Shown here: piece by piece, positions 1 to 10,600 of the stretch
Position numbering within the stretch: the stretch's first letter is position 1
Layout of the letters: the number at the start of each line of letters is the position of its first letter
The notes under the pieces: model-generated
Told to the model about the DNA's origin: nothing
What the model saw: the letters and a program-made list of their open reading frames with translations, nothing else
Databases searched by the model: none
Source of the DNA: Bacteroidota bacterium
Lineage (GTDB): Bacteria; Bacteroidota; Bacteroidia; AKYH767-A; 2013-40CM-41-45
Reading direction: 5' to 3'
Length of the DNA stretch: 52,378 nt
NCBI GenBank assembly: GCA_026391945.1
Contig: JAPLDA010000055.1
Coordinates: 1-52,378 of the forward strand
Program-made: the position numbers and the translations under genes

Positions 1-3000
1 ACGAAATCAGAAGTGAATACAAAACGGAAAATCACATTCGGGCCGGTGATGTTCGCCGGCAAACGAAGATAGGTTGATTGCACCCAGCCGGGAACTCCCG
101 GTACACTTGATGAAGAGCCGTCCCATCCCGGAAGATTGGTTGAAAGCAAGGTCAGGTTGTCATACCAGTTCACAGCTCCCGTGTCGTTGGCAGTTCCAAG
201 TACGTTCCACGTAAGGCCGGCGTTGGTGGAATAATCCAAACGCATTCCATCGTAATTCGGTTCTGTATTCCTGTTTTGCCAGAACGACAAACGAGCATTG
301 GTAATTCCGGTTAAATTAAAAAGTGGAGACACCAGGCAACTGATCGCATTGTCCATGTATCCTGATGCTAAGTTAATATCCCAGCACGATGGCGATGAAT
401 AAGCACCGGTGGTGTTTCCAAATGCGGGAGTTCCATGTTGCCAGTTCGTTCCGATCGTCATCGAACTGTCGTACCATGCAACCATTCCCGTGTCAAAATT
501 ATCGGTGTAGGGTAACGTAAACCGCAGGGTGCCATGGATGGTTTTACAAACGGTATCGTTCGTATGGTTAGCGTCGCCGGTTAATCCCGTCCATGCACAC
601 AGCGAAGATGAGCCTGCCGGAACAGTAAGTGTTGCACTGAACGTCAACGTATCAAAATCACCGGCCTGGATGGTGCCGCTGAAATTTTGAGTCACCACGC
701 TTCCGGAATTCAGACGATAGGAGACCGGGAAATTTGTTGACGATGCTGAGCCGAAATTATAAATGACCACTTTCACCGAATCAGTGGAATTGGATGGAGT
801 AGAATATCCCGGCTGCAGAACGGAAGCGACTCCCACATCATTCGGCGGCGGAATGGTGAGCGAGAAATCATCAATGGAAATACCATCTCTTACAACGGAA
901 CCATCGGAAGTAAATACAAACCGGAACCGGACATTTGTGCCTGTAATTACAGGAGGCAAATGCAGGTAGGTGGATTGTATCCAGCCCGGAATCCCCGGAC
1001 TGCTTAATGAAATGCTGTCCCATGCAGGCAGGCTGGATGAATTGATGGTGGATTTGTTGTACCAGTTAATCGCATTGATGTCATTCATCGTTCCAAGCAC
1101 AGTCCAGGTATTTCCTACATTGATGGAATACTCCAGCCTCGTTCCATCCCAGGCATTTTCTGTATTCCTGTTTTGCCAGAATGATAACCGCACATTTGCC
1201 ATGCCGGTAAAATCAAACAAAGGTGAAACCAGGTAACTCGATGCATTGTTGTTATAAGCCGAAGTGAGATTGATATCCCAGCAGGATGGAGAAGAATGGG
1301 ATCCTGTAGTTTGTCCGAAAGCCGGTGTTCCATGTTGCCAGTTTGTTCCGGCACCACCGGAACTGTCTATCCATACGACAGCGCTGGTATCAAAATGATC
1401 GGTATAAGGAAGGGTGAATCGTGGAATTCCGGTGTTGGTTCTGCATGTGGTATCATTCGAATGATCTCCATCGCCGGTCAGGGAAGTAAAAGAACAGATG
1501 CTGTAAACTCCTGAAGGTACCTGGAAGGTAGTTGCAAAAGTAAAATTGGTAACTGCATTAAAAGGAAGCGTACCGTTCCATGTTTCAATGGCTGTTGTGA
1601 TTCCGTTCAGCTTATAACCAACCTGGATGCTGTTCAACGTAGTGAATCCATAATTTTGTAATGTAACCTGCACAGCAGCATTGGTTCCGGCAACACTTGA
1701 ATTCCCCGGCTGTACGATGACACTCACGCCGGCATCCGAAGGAGAAATTCCAAATGAATACATGCACGTTGTATCATTGGGATGAACAGAATCTCCCGGA
1801 AGGGAAGTGTAGGAACAGAGGCTGAAAGTTCCGGCAGGCACCGTGAACAAGGAAGAAAAAAACAACGTGTCTGAAGAGCCGGAAAGTATGGTACCAGTAA
1901 ACAACTGGGTAACCGCCGGTCCCCCGTTGACAGAATAACTGACGTTAAAATTAGAAATCGCCTGTGATCCGAAATTGGAAATGACCACCACTACCGAATC
2001 ATTGGATCCTGAATTGGAAGAGGCTCCCGGTTGTAAAATTGCAGTTACACCGGCATCCTGCATTGGAGGAAGAGTAATGGAAAAATCATCGATTGAAAAT
2101 CCATCCTGGTTAATGCTTGGATCGGAAGTAAATACAAACCTGAACTGCACCGGGCCAGCCACGTTATTAAAAGCGCTCAGTTTATATTTGGATTGAATCC
2201 ATCCCGGCGAAGTGCTATCCCATGCTGCTGTATTCGATGAATTGATATTTGCTCTCGTGTACCAATTCGTTCCAAGTGGGTCATGATATGTTCCAAGTAC
2301 CTGCCATGTAATTCCATTAGTCGTATATTCCATTCGTGTTCCGTCCCAGCCACTTTCGCAACGGTGATTTCTCCAGAAAGATAATGTAGCATTTACAACA
2401 CCAATGAAATTAAAAACAGGTGAAGTGAGTGTTGTGATGGTGTTATCCAAATATCCGGTAGCAAGGTCGATGTCCCATGCATTGGGATTGGAATGTGCAG
2501 AGTTCGTAACTCCGAATGCAGGAGTTCCCAGTTGCCAGCTGCTTCCCGCAGCAGTCGCGGAAGTCCACAAGCCTGTGTTCACATCAAAATTATCTGTATA
2601 AGGAAATGTGATTCCTGATGAAGCTATAAAAGTATTACAGCCGGCAACGGGAAGAGTTGCTGCATTCCCCCACGGATCGGATGCCGTCACATAATAACAA
2701 ATGGTATCACCGCTGCTCACCGCCGGGATTCCGCCCTGCCAGATGTTTCCTGTAACAAGATTCATCGTGACCGGATTCAGTGAGCCTCCGTTGATGGTGT
2801 AATACAACGTAGCGGAACTCACGCCTGAAGCATCAAGGATGGTATCCGTTACCGGGAACGGCCCGAGTGAATAAATGGTTCCCTGCAAAACCGGAGGAGC
2901 CCATTTGATGACAGGAGGAATCAGTTCATGAGGTGCAACGGTGACTTGTACATGGTCGATGAGCCAGCCATAGTTTTTTGAGTTTCCATTTCCATTCCCA

Positions 3001-3545
3001 TCGGTAATCCGGAAACGCACTTTCACCAGTGAAGTATTGGCTGCGAGTGATGAGATGTCAAACAATTCGGTTCTCCACCAGGAATTTGCCGGCGTTGCCG
3101 TATCACTTGCCGCATTCCATCCGTTCGAACCGTACGAGAAAGAAGAGAAGTAATGGAAGGATGGGAAAAAAGTTGAGGCGCCAAGGTAATGGCTGCTGTC
3201 GAGCGTGTGCCACGTAGTGCCGTTGTCGTTGGAAACTTCCACATATCCTTTATCGGCGAAATTGATTTTGCAGATCTGGTCGAAAGAAAGTAAGACAAAA
3301 AAACTTCCTGTCGTGTTGAATGCGATGGAAGTGAGGTTGGCTGTTCCTCCGACAGCCACCGTATCGCGGATGGAATAATTTCCATCGGTGTGATAATTCG
3401 CATCCTGGAACCACGCCGGCGTTCCGCTGGAAGACATGCTGTCCACCGTTTCAAAGTCTTCGTGGAAGACGACGGTCTGGGCTTTCCCCGGAATGGAAAA
3501 TAAAAAATACAGAATGGTGGCGGCGAAGAGTAGTTTTCTTTTCAT
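1..3545 (-). CDS. Large secreted multidomain adhesin-like protein, probable T9SS cargo (C-terminus off the left edge)
   Basis: An open frame runs from the ATG at 3545 to the window edge without a stop (about 1181 codons). Residues 1-23 are a signal peptide ending KAQ. Residues 24-200 are a MAM-like jelly-roll module (NNG-TW and GWLIDHVHV motifs); about 205-305 is Ig-like. Three further jelly-roll modules start near residues 312, 710 and 1007, each opening with a YTDxFD motif and with a conserved WD(I/L)xLxxxY core. CARDB-like spacers (DxGVxxxxQPG) occur near 495, 603 and 902, two of them between modules 1 and 2. The first module is a close paralogue of the neighbouring upstream gene. A sorting domain would lie beyond the edge; that it is T9SS cargo is inferred from the neighbour and the architecture. 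No enzymatic motif is visible, so adhesion or surface binding is only a guess. Confidence 0.85.
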   Translation of the reverse strand, partial: MKRKLLFAATILYFLFSIPGKAQTVVFHEDFETVDSMSSSGTPAWFQDANYHTDGNYSIRDTVAVGGTANLTSIAFNTTGSFFVLLSFDQICKINFADKGYVEVSNDNGTTWHTLDSSHYLGASTFFPSFHYFSSFSYGSNGWNAASDTATPANSWWRTELFDISSLAANTSLVKVRFRITDGNGNGNSKNYGWLIDHVQVTVAPHELIPPVIKWAPPVLQGTIYSLGPFPVTDTILDASGVSSATLYYTINGGSLNPVTMNLVTGNIWQGGIPAVSSGDTICYYVTASDPWGNAATLPVAGCNTFIASSGITFPYTDNFDVNTGLWTSATAAGSSWQLGTPAFGVTNSAHSNPNAWDIDLATGYLDNTITTLTSPVFNFIGVVNATLSFWRNHRCESGWDGTRMEYTTNGITWQVLGTYHDPLGTNWYTRANINSSNTAAWDSTSPGWIQSKYKLSAFNNVAGPVQFRFVFTSDPSINQDGFSIDDFSITLPPMQDAGVTAILQPGASSNSGSNDSVVVVISNFGSQAISNFNVSYSVNGGPAVTQLFTGTILSGSSDTLFFSSLFTVPAGTFSLCSYTSLPGDSVHPNDTTCMYSFGISPSDAGVSVIVQPGNSSVAGTNAAVQVTLQNYGFTTLNSIQVGYKLNGITTAIETWNGTLPFNAVTNFTFATTFQVPSGVYSICSFTSLTGDGDHSNDTTCRTNTGIPRFTLPYTDHFDTSAVVWIDSSGGAGTNWQHGTPAFGQTTGSHSSPSCWDINLTSAYNNNASSYLVSPLFDFTGMANVRLSFWQNRNTENAWDGTRLEYSINVGNTWTVLGTMNDINAINWYNKSTINSSSLPAWDSISLSSPGIPGWIQSTYLHLPPVITGTNVRFRFVFTSDGSVVRDGISIDDFSLTIPPPNDVGVASVLQPGYSTPSNSTDSVKVVIYNFGSASSTNFPVSYRLNSGSVVTQNFSGTIQAGDFDTLTFSATLTVPAGSSSLCAWTGLTGDANHTNDTVCKTIHGTLRFTLPYTDNFDTGMVAWYDSSMTIGTNWQHGTPAFGNTTGAYSSPSCWDINLASGYMDNAISCLVSPLFNLTGITNARLSFWQNRNTEPNYDGMRLDYSTNAGLTWNVLGTANDTGAVNWYDNLTLLSTNLPGWDGSSSSVPGVPGWVQSTYLRLPANITGPNVIFRFVFTSDF

Positions 3546-3644
3546 GTTAATGATGGTTTGGCTGGAATGTAAAGTTAAAAGAGATTTTTACTAAATAATC
3601 CACAACTGGTTTTCTCTTGGCATGCAATCAGGTTATTATAATTT

Positions 3645-4538
3645 TTACTTGCAAAGAATCACCTTCCTTATTTCAGTTTCCGAACCCGTTACAACTTTTA
3701 CAAAATAAATTCCGCTCGGTTCGGATGAGAGGTCAATCGTTGTGACGCCGGATTTGTTTCCTGAATTTTTCCAGGTTTCGTTTCCATAAACATCAGAAAC
3801 TGTAATGGTAGAATTGTCTATCATCCAACCCATTTCTTCCAAATGGAAAATTCCATTCGTCGGGTTCGGAATTATATTTATTGAGTTTGAATGTTTGTCA
3901 ATGGAAGCAACACTTGAAAGAAAGGTTGCAGTGACATGCACATCATCAATGAGCCAACCATAGTTTCCGTCACTGCCACTCGAGTTCTCATCTTTAATCT
4001 TAAACCTGACTTTAACCAGAGGGAAATTGGACGTAATGGATGAAAGATCAAATGTTTCATGTTTCCACCAGGTATTATCAGGAATAGAAAGGTCATTAAA
4101 AGGATCCCAACTAGTTGATGCAAGACCATATGTAGCAGAAGAAAATGAATTGTTCTGCCCAAATCCTGAAATGCCCAGGTACTGGGCCGCCGTAAGTTGT
4201 GTCCACGTTACACCATTGTTATTGGAAACCTCTACGATAGCTTTATCCGCAAATGATATTTTACAGATGTGCCAAAAATCAAGAATCACAGAATTGAATC
4301 CGACTGTGCTAAAAGCATTCGTAACGAGGTAAGCGGAATCGCCAGTGAGTACGGTATCACGCATGCAATGACTGCCGCTCACCTCCAACAGCGAATCCTG
4401 GAACCACGCCGGCATTCCGCTGGAAGACATGCTGTCGACCGTTTCAAAGTCTTCGTGGAAGACGATGGTTTGGGCAAACAAATTATTGATGCAAAAAAAA
4501 CAGATCAGGAAAATGGTGTGGAGTAATTTTTTTTTCAT
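3645..4538 (-). CDS. Secreted protein: MAM-like domain plus T9SS type A C-terminal sorting domain
   Basis: 297 aa. Residues 1-23 form a signal peptide ending FAQ. Residues 24-205 form one jelly-roll module (NNGVTW, WWKHETFDLSS, YGWLIDDVHV). The last 80 residues are a type A sorting domain: NIIPNPTNGIF, a DVYGNE turn, PSGIYFVKV and a basic end RKVILCK, which targets the protein through the outer membrane by T9SS. It lies 99 bp upstream of the larger paralogue on the same strand and looks like a one-module version of it. The first 26 mature residues are almost identical in DNA between the two genes, the rest far less. The function of the module is unknown. Confidence 0.9.
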   Translation of the reverse strand: MKKKLLHTIFLICFFCINNLFAQTIVFHEDFETVDSMSSSGMPAWFQDSLLEVSGSHCMRDTVLTGDSAYLVTNAFSTVGFNSVILDFWHICKISFADKAIVEVSNNNGVTWTQLTAAQYLGISGFGQNNSFSSATYGLASTSWDPFNDLSIPDNTWWKHETFDLSSITSNFPLVKVRFKIKDENSSGSDGNYGWLIDDVHVTATFLSSVASIDKHSNSINIIPNPTNGIFHLEEMGWMIDNSTITVSDVYGNETWKNSGNKSGVTTIDLSSEPSGIYFVKVVTGSETEIRKVILCK

Positions 4539-4598
4539 CCGGATGATTATTAAATTAGTAATGGGAGCAAAACATTCGTCCCGTAAATATAAAATAGT

Positions 4599-6629
4599 TT
4601 ATTGTTTCATCAAACGAATGGCGTCATTCGTATTTTCTGAAGGCAATTGACAGGTTTTATTCCTGCAAACATAGATCAGCGTTTTTCCTTCGATGAACCG
4701 TTGTTCAAGCAATCCCAGTTTGGAATTCCCGTTGATGCTTCCTGCAAGAATCTTGTTTGGGAGATACTGTTGGTTCAATTCCATTCTTTTTTGTTCAGTA
4801 TTTTTTCCGGTGATCACGATTTCATTGAAGGGAAAAGTCTGATTCAAAAGTAAAATTCCCCAGTTGCTATACGATGATCCATACCGCGCCATGTCATCCT
4901 TTATATTATGCAGCATGGAAGAAGAAGTTTCAGTGTATTCTTTTTTGTCAAAATAAATTCCCAGCATGAACAATCCTTTCGCCAGAGATGAATTGGAAGA
5001 GGGAATCACATTGTCCATGATTTCTTTTTTGCGCGCAATCAATGCCGGATCGAGATCCGATGTAAAGAAAAACATCCGGCTATCCGGATCATAAAAATGT
5101 TTCAATGTATAATCGGCAAGCTGCCTCGCTTCTTCCAGCCATCGTTCGTCAAAGTTGGATTGATACAAAGCGATGAATGCTTCTATCGTGAAAGAATAAT
5201 CTTCGAGGTAACCATTGATGGTTGCTTTCCCGTTTTTATAGCTGTGATAAAGTCCGCCGTCGCTTCGTTTTATTTTTGAAAGAATTACTCCGGCACAACG
5301 TTCCGCAGCTGAGAGGAATTTTTGTTCCCCGAAGGCATCGTATCCATCGCAGCATGCTTTTATCATCAGTGCATTCCAGGAAGTCAGTTGTTTGTCATCC
5401 AGCCCGGGTCTTACGCGTTTCTCTCTTTCTTTCAGCAATATTTTTTTTGTTTTGCTGATGATGCTGTTCATCTGTTGAATGCTGAGATGATACTTCGCTG
5501 CGATTTCCTGTTCATCGTTTTTCCTGAGCAGGATATAATTTCCGTGTTCCCAATAACCGGTTTGATTCACATGAAAATAATCGAAGAACAGTTTTGCATT
5601 TTCACCAGGAAGTTTTTCCAGTTCTTCTTTCTTCCACACATAATATTTTCCTTCTTCGCCCTCTGAATCAGCATCCAAAGCGGAATAAAAAGTTCCTTCC
5701 GCAGAAGTCATCTCACGCGAAATAAATTCAAGAGTTTCTGTAACCACCTGTTTGTACAAATCACTTTTGGTGAGCTGAAATGCATGTGAATAAAGGCTGA
5801 CTAACTGTGCATTGTCGTACAGCATTTTTTCGAAGTGCGGAACTTTCCAGAGCGAATCGGTGGAGTACCTTGAGAATCCTCCGCCGGCATGGTCGTAAAT
5901 TCCGCCGTGAGCCATTTTATCCAACGTAAGTTTTACATGATCCAGGATGGTTTCATCGTTCGATGAATAATAATAGTGAAGAAGAAAATCGTAATTGTTC
6001 GGCAGCGGAAACTTCGGTGCGCGGTTCGGTCCGCCTTCGGAGTTGTCGAAATATTTTCTCCAGTTGTCGACGATTTTTTTTGCATCATCCTTCATGAATT
6101 CTGCGGAACCCGTTTTTAAAGTCACCAGTTCCGATTGATGAATTCCCAGCAATAATTCAGCGGCATACAGTTCTGCCTGGTGTTGGTTCTGTTTGTAAAA
6201 GGTGGCGAGTTTTAACAACAGGTCGTTCCATGTTACATTCGGAAAATACGTTCCGCCATGAATCGGCCTTCCGTCAGGCAGACAAAAACAATTCAACGGC
6301 CAGCCGCCACTGCCAGTCATCAGTTGAACAGCCGTCATGTACACCTGGTCGATATCCGGCCGTTCTTCGCGGTCCACTTTGATGCATACAAACAACTCAT
6401 TCATGATCTGTGCTGTCGTATCATTTTCAAAGCTTTCATGTTCCATCACATGGCACCAATGGCAGCTGGAATAGCCGATGCTTACGAGTACCAGTTTGTT
6501 CTCTTTTTTAGCTTTCTCCCAGGCGGCATCGCACCAAGGGTACCAGTCAACGGGATTATGGGCATGCTGAAGCAGGTACGGACTGGTTTCGTGAATGAGG
6601 TGATTGGCCGGAGGGATTTGGGTTTCCAT
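4599..6629 (-). CDS. DUF255 / YyaL-like protein (thioredoxin fold plus alpha/alpha barrel), possible lipoprotein
   Basis: 676 aa from the ATG at 6629. The N-terminal thioredoxin-like domain has the family signature [20 protein letters not shown] (residues 13-32) and CHWCHVM (56-62) with two cysteines. The remainder is the six-hairpin alpha/alpha barrel domain of the spermatogenesis-associated protein 20 / YyaL family. Its biochemical role is not established; a redox or sugar-epimerase-like role has been suggested for the family. The frame stays open upstream of the ATG and encodes [17 protein letters not shown], a good lipoprotein signal with a lipobox, but without an in-frame ATG, GTG or TTG; an ATC at 6704 sits just before it. 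Bacteroidota members of this family are often lipoproteins, so the true start may be upstream. The gene diverges from rplU. Confidence 0.92.
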   Translation of the reverse strand: METQIPPANHLIHETSPYLLQHAHNPVDWYPWCDAAWEKAKKENKLVLVSIGYSSCHWCHVMEHESFENDTTAQIMNELFVCIKVDREERPDIDQVYMTAVQLMTGSGGWPLNCFCLPDGRPIHGGTYFPNVTWNDLLLKLATFYKQNQHQAELYAAELLLGIHQSELVTLKTGSAEFMKDDAKKIVDNWRKYFDNSEGGPNRAPKFPLPNNYDFLLHYYYSSNDETILDHVKLTLDKMAHGGIYDHAGGGFSRYSTDSLWKVPHFEKMLYDNAQLVSLYSHAFQLTKSDLYKQVVTETLEFISREMTSAEGTFYSALDADSEGEEGKYYVWKKEELEKLPGENAKLFFDYFHVNQTGYWEHGNYILLRKNDEQEIAAKYHLSIQQMNSIISKTKKILLKEREKRVRPGLDDKQLTSWNALMIKACCDGYDAFGEQKFLSAAERCAGVILSKIKRSDGGLYHSYKNGKATINGYLEDYSFTIEAFIALYQSNFDERWLEEARQLADYTLKHFYDPDSRMFFFTSDLDPALIARKKEIMDNVIPSSNSSLAKGLFMLGIYFDKKEYTETSSSMLHNIKDDMARYGSSYSNWGILLLNQTFPFNEIVITGKNTEQKRMELNQQYLPNKILAGSINGNSKLGLLEQRFIEGKTLIYVCRNKTCQLPSENTNDAIRLMKQ

Positions 6630-6735
6630 TTTTTGACTTGCTGTGTGATGACAAGCGTTCAGAACCAGGCAGATAATGCCGAAAAAATACTTCCAATGGC
6701 GGATCCCGGTTAACGTAAAGATAGATAATATTTGA

Positions 6736-6766
6736 TTTGTAGTTTTCAGAAATTTAGTTACATTTG
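6736..6766 (+). promoter_or_regulatory. Promoter of rplU-rpmA
   Basis: TTTG at 6736-6739, 19 bp spacer, then TACATTTG at 6759-6766: an exact match to the Bacteroidota sigma-ABfr consensus TTTG-N19-TAnnTTTG. It leaves a leader of roughly 40 nt before the rplU ATG at 6812. Confidence 0.8.
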
Positions 6767-6811
6767 CATCCCCAATTTTACGACAAATAATAATCTTTAA
6801 TCAGGTAAACA

Positions 6812-7123
6812 ATGTACGCAATTGTAAATATAGCCGGGCAGCAGTTTAAGGTTCAGAAAGACCAGGAAGTGATTGTACACCGCCTGGATGCTCAGGAAGG
6901 CAAAAAACTTGAATTCAACGATGTGGTTTTGATTGACAACGAAGGCAAAATAAAAGTGGGTGCCCCGACTGTAAAGGGCGCCAGTGTTTCTGCTAAAGTT
7001 CTTTCACATCTTCGCGGCGATAAAGTAATTATCTTCAAAAAGAAAAGAAGAAAAGGGTACCAGAAACAAACCGGTCACCGCCAGGATTTAACAAAAATTC
7101 AAATAGAGTCCATTCAGGCATAA
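6812..7123 (+). CDS. rplU: 50S ribosomal protein L21
   Basis: 103 aa, the full length for bL21. It begins MYAIVNIAGQQFKVQ and has the conserved C-terminal signature KVIIFKKKRRKGYQKQTGHRQ that binds 23S rRNA. It is followed 98 bp later by rpmA, the universal L21-L27 pairing, and is driven by a consensus promoter at 6736-6766. No Shine-Dalgarno sequence is visible before the ATG, as is usual in this phylum; the leader is A/T-rich. Confidence 0.98.
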   Translation: MYAIVNIAGQQFKVQKDQEVIVHRLDAQEGKKLEFNDVVLIDNEGKIKVGAPTVKGASVSAKVLSHLRGDKVIIFKKKRRKGYQKQTGHRQDLTKIQIESIQA

Positions 7124-7221
7124 TTGCGAAATACGGATTAGAAATTTCGGATTGATGCGCAGTGAATAAGTCCGGAATTCGATAGTAAAACATAAATCAG
7201 AACAAATAATCTCTTAATAAA

Positions 7222-7485
7222 ATGGCACACAAAAAAGGAGTCGGTAGTTCCAGGAACGGACGGGAATCACACAGCAAAAGACTCGGTATTAAAATTTACG
7301 GCGGTCAGAAAGTAATCGCGGGGAACATCATCGTTCGCCAGCGTGGTACCAAACATTTTCCGGGCGATAATGTAGGGATCGGGAAAGATCATACACTGTT
7401 TGCTTTGATCAACGGAACCGTGGTGTTCAGAAAAAAGGCGAACGAGAAAAGTTACGTGTACGTTCACCCCGTTGCGGAAGCTTAA
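7222..7485 (+). CDS. rpmA: 50S ribosomal protein L27
   Basis: 87 aa, the full length for bL27. It begins directly [20 protein letters not shown], so there is no cleaved N-terminal extension of the Firmicutes type. The flexible N-terminal tail reaches the peptidyl transferase centre. The family motif [19 protein letters not shown] is present. It is co-transcribed with rplU and followed 21 bp later by a strong intrinsic terminator. Confidence 0.98.
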   Translation: MAHKKGVGSSRNGRESHSKRLGIKIYGGQKVIAGNIIVRQRGTKHFPGDNVGIGKDHTLFALINGTVVFRKKANEKSYVYVHPVAEA

Positions 7486-7506
7486 AATAGCATCACATCA
7501 AAACAG

Positions 7507-7542
7507 AAAAAGTTCTTCCCAAAGCGGGAAGAACTTTTTTTT
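7507..7542 (+). terminator. Rho-independent terminator of rplU-rpmA (possibly bidirectional)
   Basis: A perfect 10-bp stem, AGTTCTTCCC (7511-7520) against GGGAAGAACT (7526-7535), closes a 5-nt loop AAAGC and is followed by seven T. Four A precede the stem, so on the minus strand it is also followed by T residues and could stop the convergent gene that ends at 7612. Confidence 0.93.
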
Positions 7543-7611
7543 AGGGAATCATTATTCCGGTTTTTATTCTCACCCGGTTATTTTTCTCCGGGCACATTTT
7601 TTTTCTGCTGG

Positions 7612-10600
7612 TTAATTTTTGATGATCTTCTGAGTGATCTTCTGATCGTTGCAAACCAGGTTTACAATGTAAGTTCCTTTTGGCAATCCCTGGTTGTCAG
7701 TAAACCGGTAAGTATTTATTCCCGCAGTACCCTGGAAGTTTTCGGTATGAAATACTTGTCCCGACAAACCAATCATTGTAATGTTCACCTCGCTTGCATT
7801 GTCCAGTGAAAAATGAATACTGAATTCTTCTGTAAAAGGATTGGGTCCTATTGACTCGACACGGAAACCTTCTTTCTCGTTTTTGTTGTTCACAAACCGG
7901 ATAGGAGAATAGGTGTAATGCCCGTCATAGTCGGTCTGCTTAAGACGGTAATAAGATTTTCCTTCCATCGGTGAACCGTCTGTATCTTCATAATAACGGT
8001 TGGTCGTCGTGTTACCGGCACCGGCTTTTCTCAGAAGTTCAACGAAATTCATTCCGTCAGCAGAACGTTCGATGTCAAAATAATCGTTGTTTGTTTCTGA
8101 AGCAGTGGCCCAGGACAAATCAACCTTGTGGTTGTTGAGGTCTGCATGGAAATAAAGCAGTTTGATTGGAAGCGGGGAAGAGGAGGAACTGATTACAAAA
8201 TCACCCCAGGCATTGATGCCCGTTGCCGTTACTGTTCCGGTTCCTGCTACCGTTCCTGTTCCAGTTCCTGTTGGCGAAACCCAATATCCCGCCCAGCGTT
8301 GCAATCCCATCGATCCTGTCTGGAAGTCCGAACGTAAAGAGTTTTCATCACTTGCATACGTGAGTGTGATGGTCGCTGTGGTTCCCGTCGCTGAAATTTT
8401 CCACCACCTGTCGATGACGCTCGAAGATGAAACATCTTCACCGACGGCATTGTTCATTTGTGTCACACCCGTTGCCAGCGGTAAATTGTCTGCAGCATCG
8501 GTAGCACGAGTGGAAACAGATACATCATTCCCGCTTCCTCCTGTCACATTAAAAATTACCGGCAGGTAATTCGAACTGTTTTTTCCAAAAGGAAAAACGT
8601 GGCTCCCGGTCGTCATGCTTTTCCAGGTGAGTATGCTGTTGTTGGTGGCATTCTTCTGTTCGCTTTTGATATATCCTGATGCTCTTGAAATTGCATTGGA
8701 TGCACCATTCTCAAGAGTCAGCGTAAATCCATTCAGGTTCAATTCACCGTTGACCAGATTCAGAATATTTCTCACGGCTACGTTGGATGAGTTGAGGTAC
8801 ACGTAGCTGGTGTTAGGCGTTCCTCCGAAATTAATGGTGAGGTTGCCGTACTTCCTGTTCGTTACTGCAGATCCTGTCACCACCTGGTTCGCTGTTCCAT
8901 TGTATTCAATGGTACTGTTTGGATCAAGCAGAAAATCCATGTTGTTTGCCGAGGATAAACCTGCGCTTGTGGTGCCGTCGTAAAATCCATTGGCGTTTTG
9001 AAGTTTGATGGTTCCGGTGGCATCCACGCGGATACCTGTATTTGTGGTAACCGTTCCGTTGCCGGTAATCTGTCCGTTGTTATGCAAGATCAGTGCAGCT
9101 CCTGCTGAAACTTTCAGGTAATCGGTTGCTGCAACGGAATGAGTGGATACCTGGATATTTCCGTTGGTGACATCAAGCGTACAACCGTTGTTGATGATTT
9201 GTTTCACCTGCGAAATGAGATGCCCTGTTCCCGTGCGGACCATCGAAATGGTTCCGCCGCGGTTAAAATAAAGTAAGCCGTACCTTGTACCTGCTCCGCC
9301 GTCAGCGCGTGTGATGGTCGCGTTCTGCGTCAGCGAATAATTCGCTCCGTTCAATGTAAGTGTATGTTGGGCGGAACCGGCAGAGGTATTGTTATCAAAG
9401 TTGATGGCGCCGAGGTATTGGGTAAAGTCGCCGTTGATGACTACCGAAACAACATCCGTTGTATACGCAGTTGTATTGTTGTGAAAATAAAAATTCCCAG
9501 CGGTCTGGTTATAGGATCCTGCTACTGCAAGCGTGGCTGCACCCGATTCGTTTTTTACTGTGAAGGTTCCTCCGCTCACAGCAAGATTACCGGCAATGGA
9601 AGAAGTTAGCGCTCCTCCAAAATAGGATAGCACGAGGATCCCGCCCGATACGGAAACATCGTTGCTCATCACGACCGTTGTCGCATGTGACGAACTGGTA
9701 CAGCATGGCCAGTTGAATCCGTTTTCACCGCCGCTGGTTACCACTGCACCGGTGATGGTATCCGTTTCAATTCCGGAAGCTGCCGATGAGGTGAAACTTG
9801 CTGTTGTATTTCCTGAAATGGAAAAGGATCCTGAATTTTTAAAATTAAGTTTCGAGGTATTGTTGGTCGTTGAAAGGGTGGTTAACCCGATCAGCCAGAA
9901 TTTATCAGTCGTGGTACCAAACGCGATGGATGTATTTCCGCTGACAATGAAATCACAGGCATCTGTTCCGGTATGACATGCATAGTGCAGCATGAAAGTT
10001 CCTCCAGTAAAACTGAGGTTTCCACTGATGGTCATGTCCATGGTTCCTGCCGAAGTAGTCGTCACGTTATAAATTCCCTGGAACCTTGAATTCGCACCGC
10101 TCTGAATGTAATTCCCGCTGACTGTAAAAACAGCATTGCCATTTCCGACCGAAGCCACTCCTGAATTCATAACCAGGAACAGGTAACCGGCTCCGTTAAC
10201 CATTACATTGCCCGTCACATTTAAAGTAATGTTGCCATTGCCATTGTACAGGCCTTCAAACGTGCCGTCGGTAACGGTCAGGTTTGCTGTGTTTACCGTA
10301 AAAGAACCGGGATGAGTTCCGTTATGAAAATTAAGATATGAGTAGAGGCCGTTGAGTACAATGTTTCCCACCGTCGTATTGCTGATGGTTCCGGATTTAT
10401 CAAACGTGATCCATCCATAGGTAATGGTAAGTGTTCCGGAGATGAGATGCGACTGGAATTGATTGGCCTGGTTCCATTCGGTCGTATTGGTGAGCGAGAT
10501 GGTGAGGTTGCCGAAGTTGCCTGTTACCACTGATCCCAGCGGCGCCCCGGCCTGGTTATACCATTTTTTGATAATCAATGTGCTGGTGCTTGCAAAATTT

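Noticed and set aside
1-3545. Tandem repeats in the first gene as a possible CRISPR or satellite
   Set aside because: The repetition is at protein-domain level (jelly-roll and CARDB-like modules), not short identical DNA repeats.
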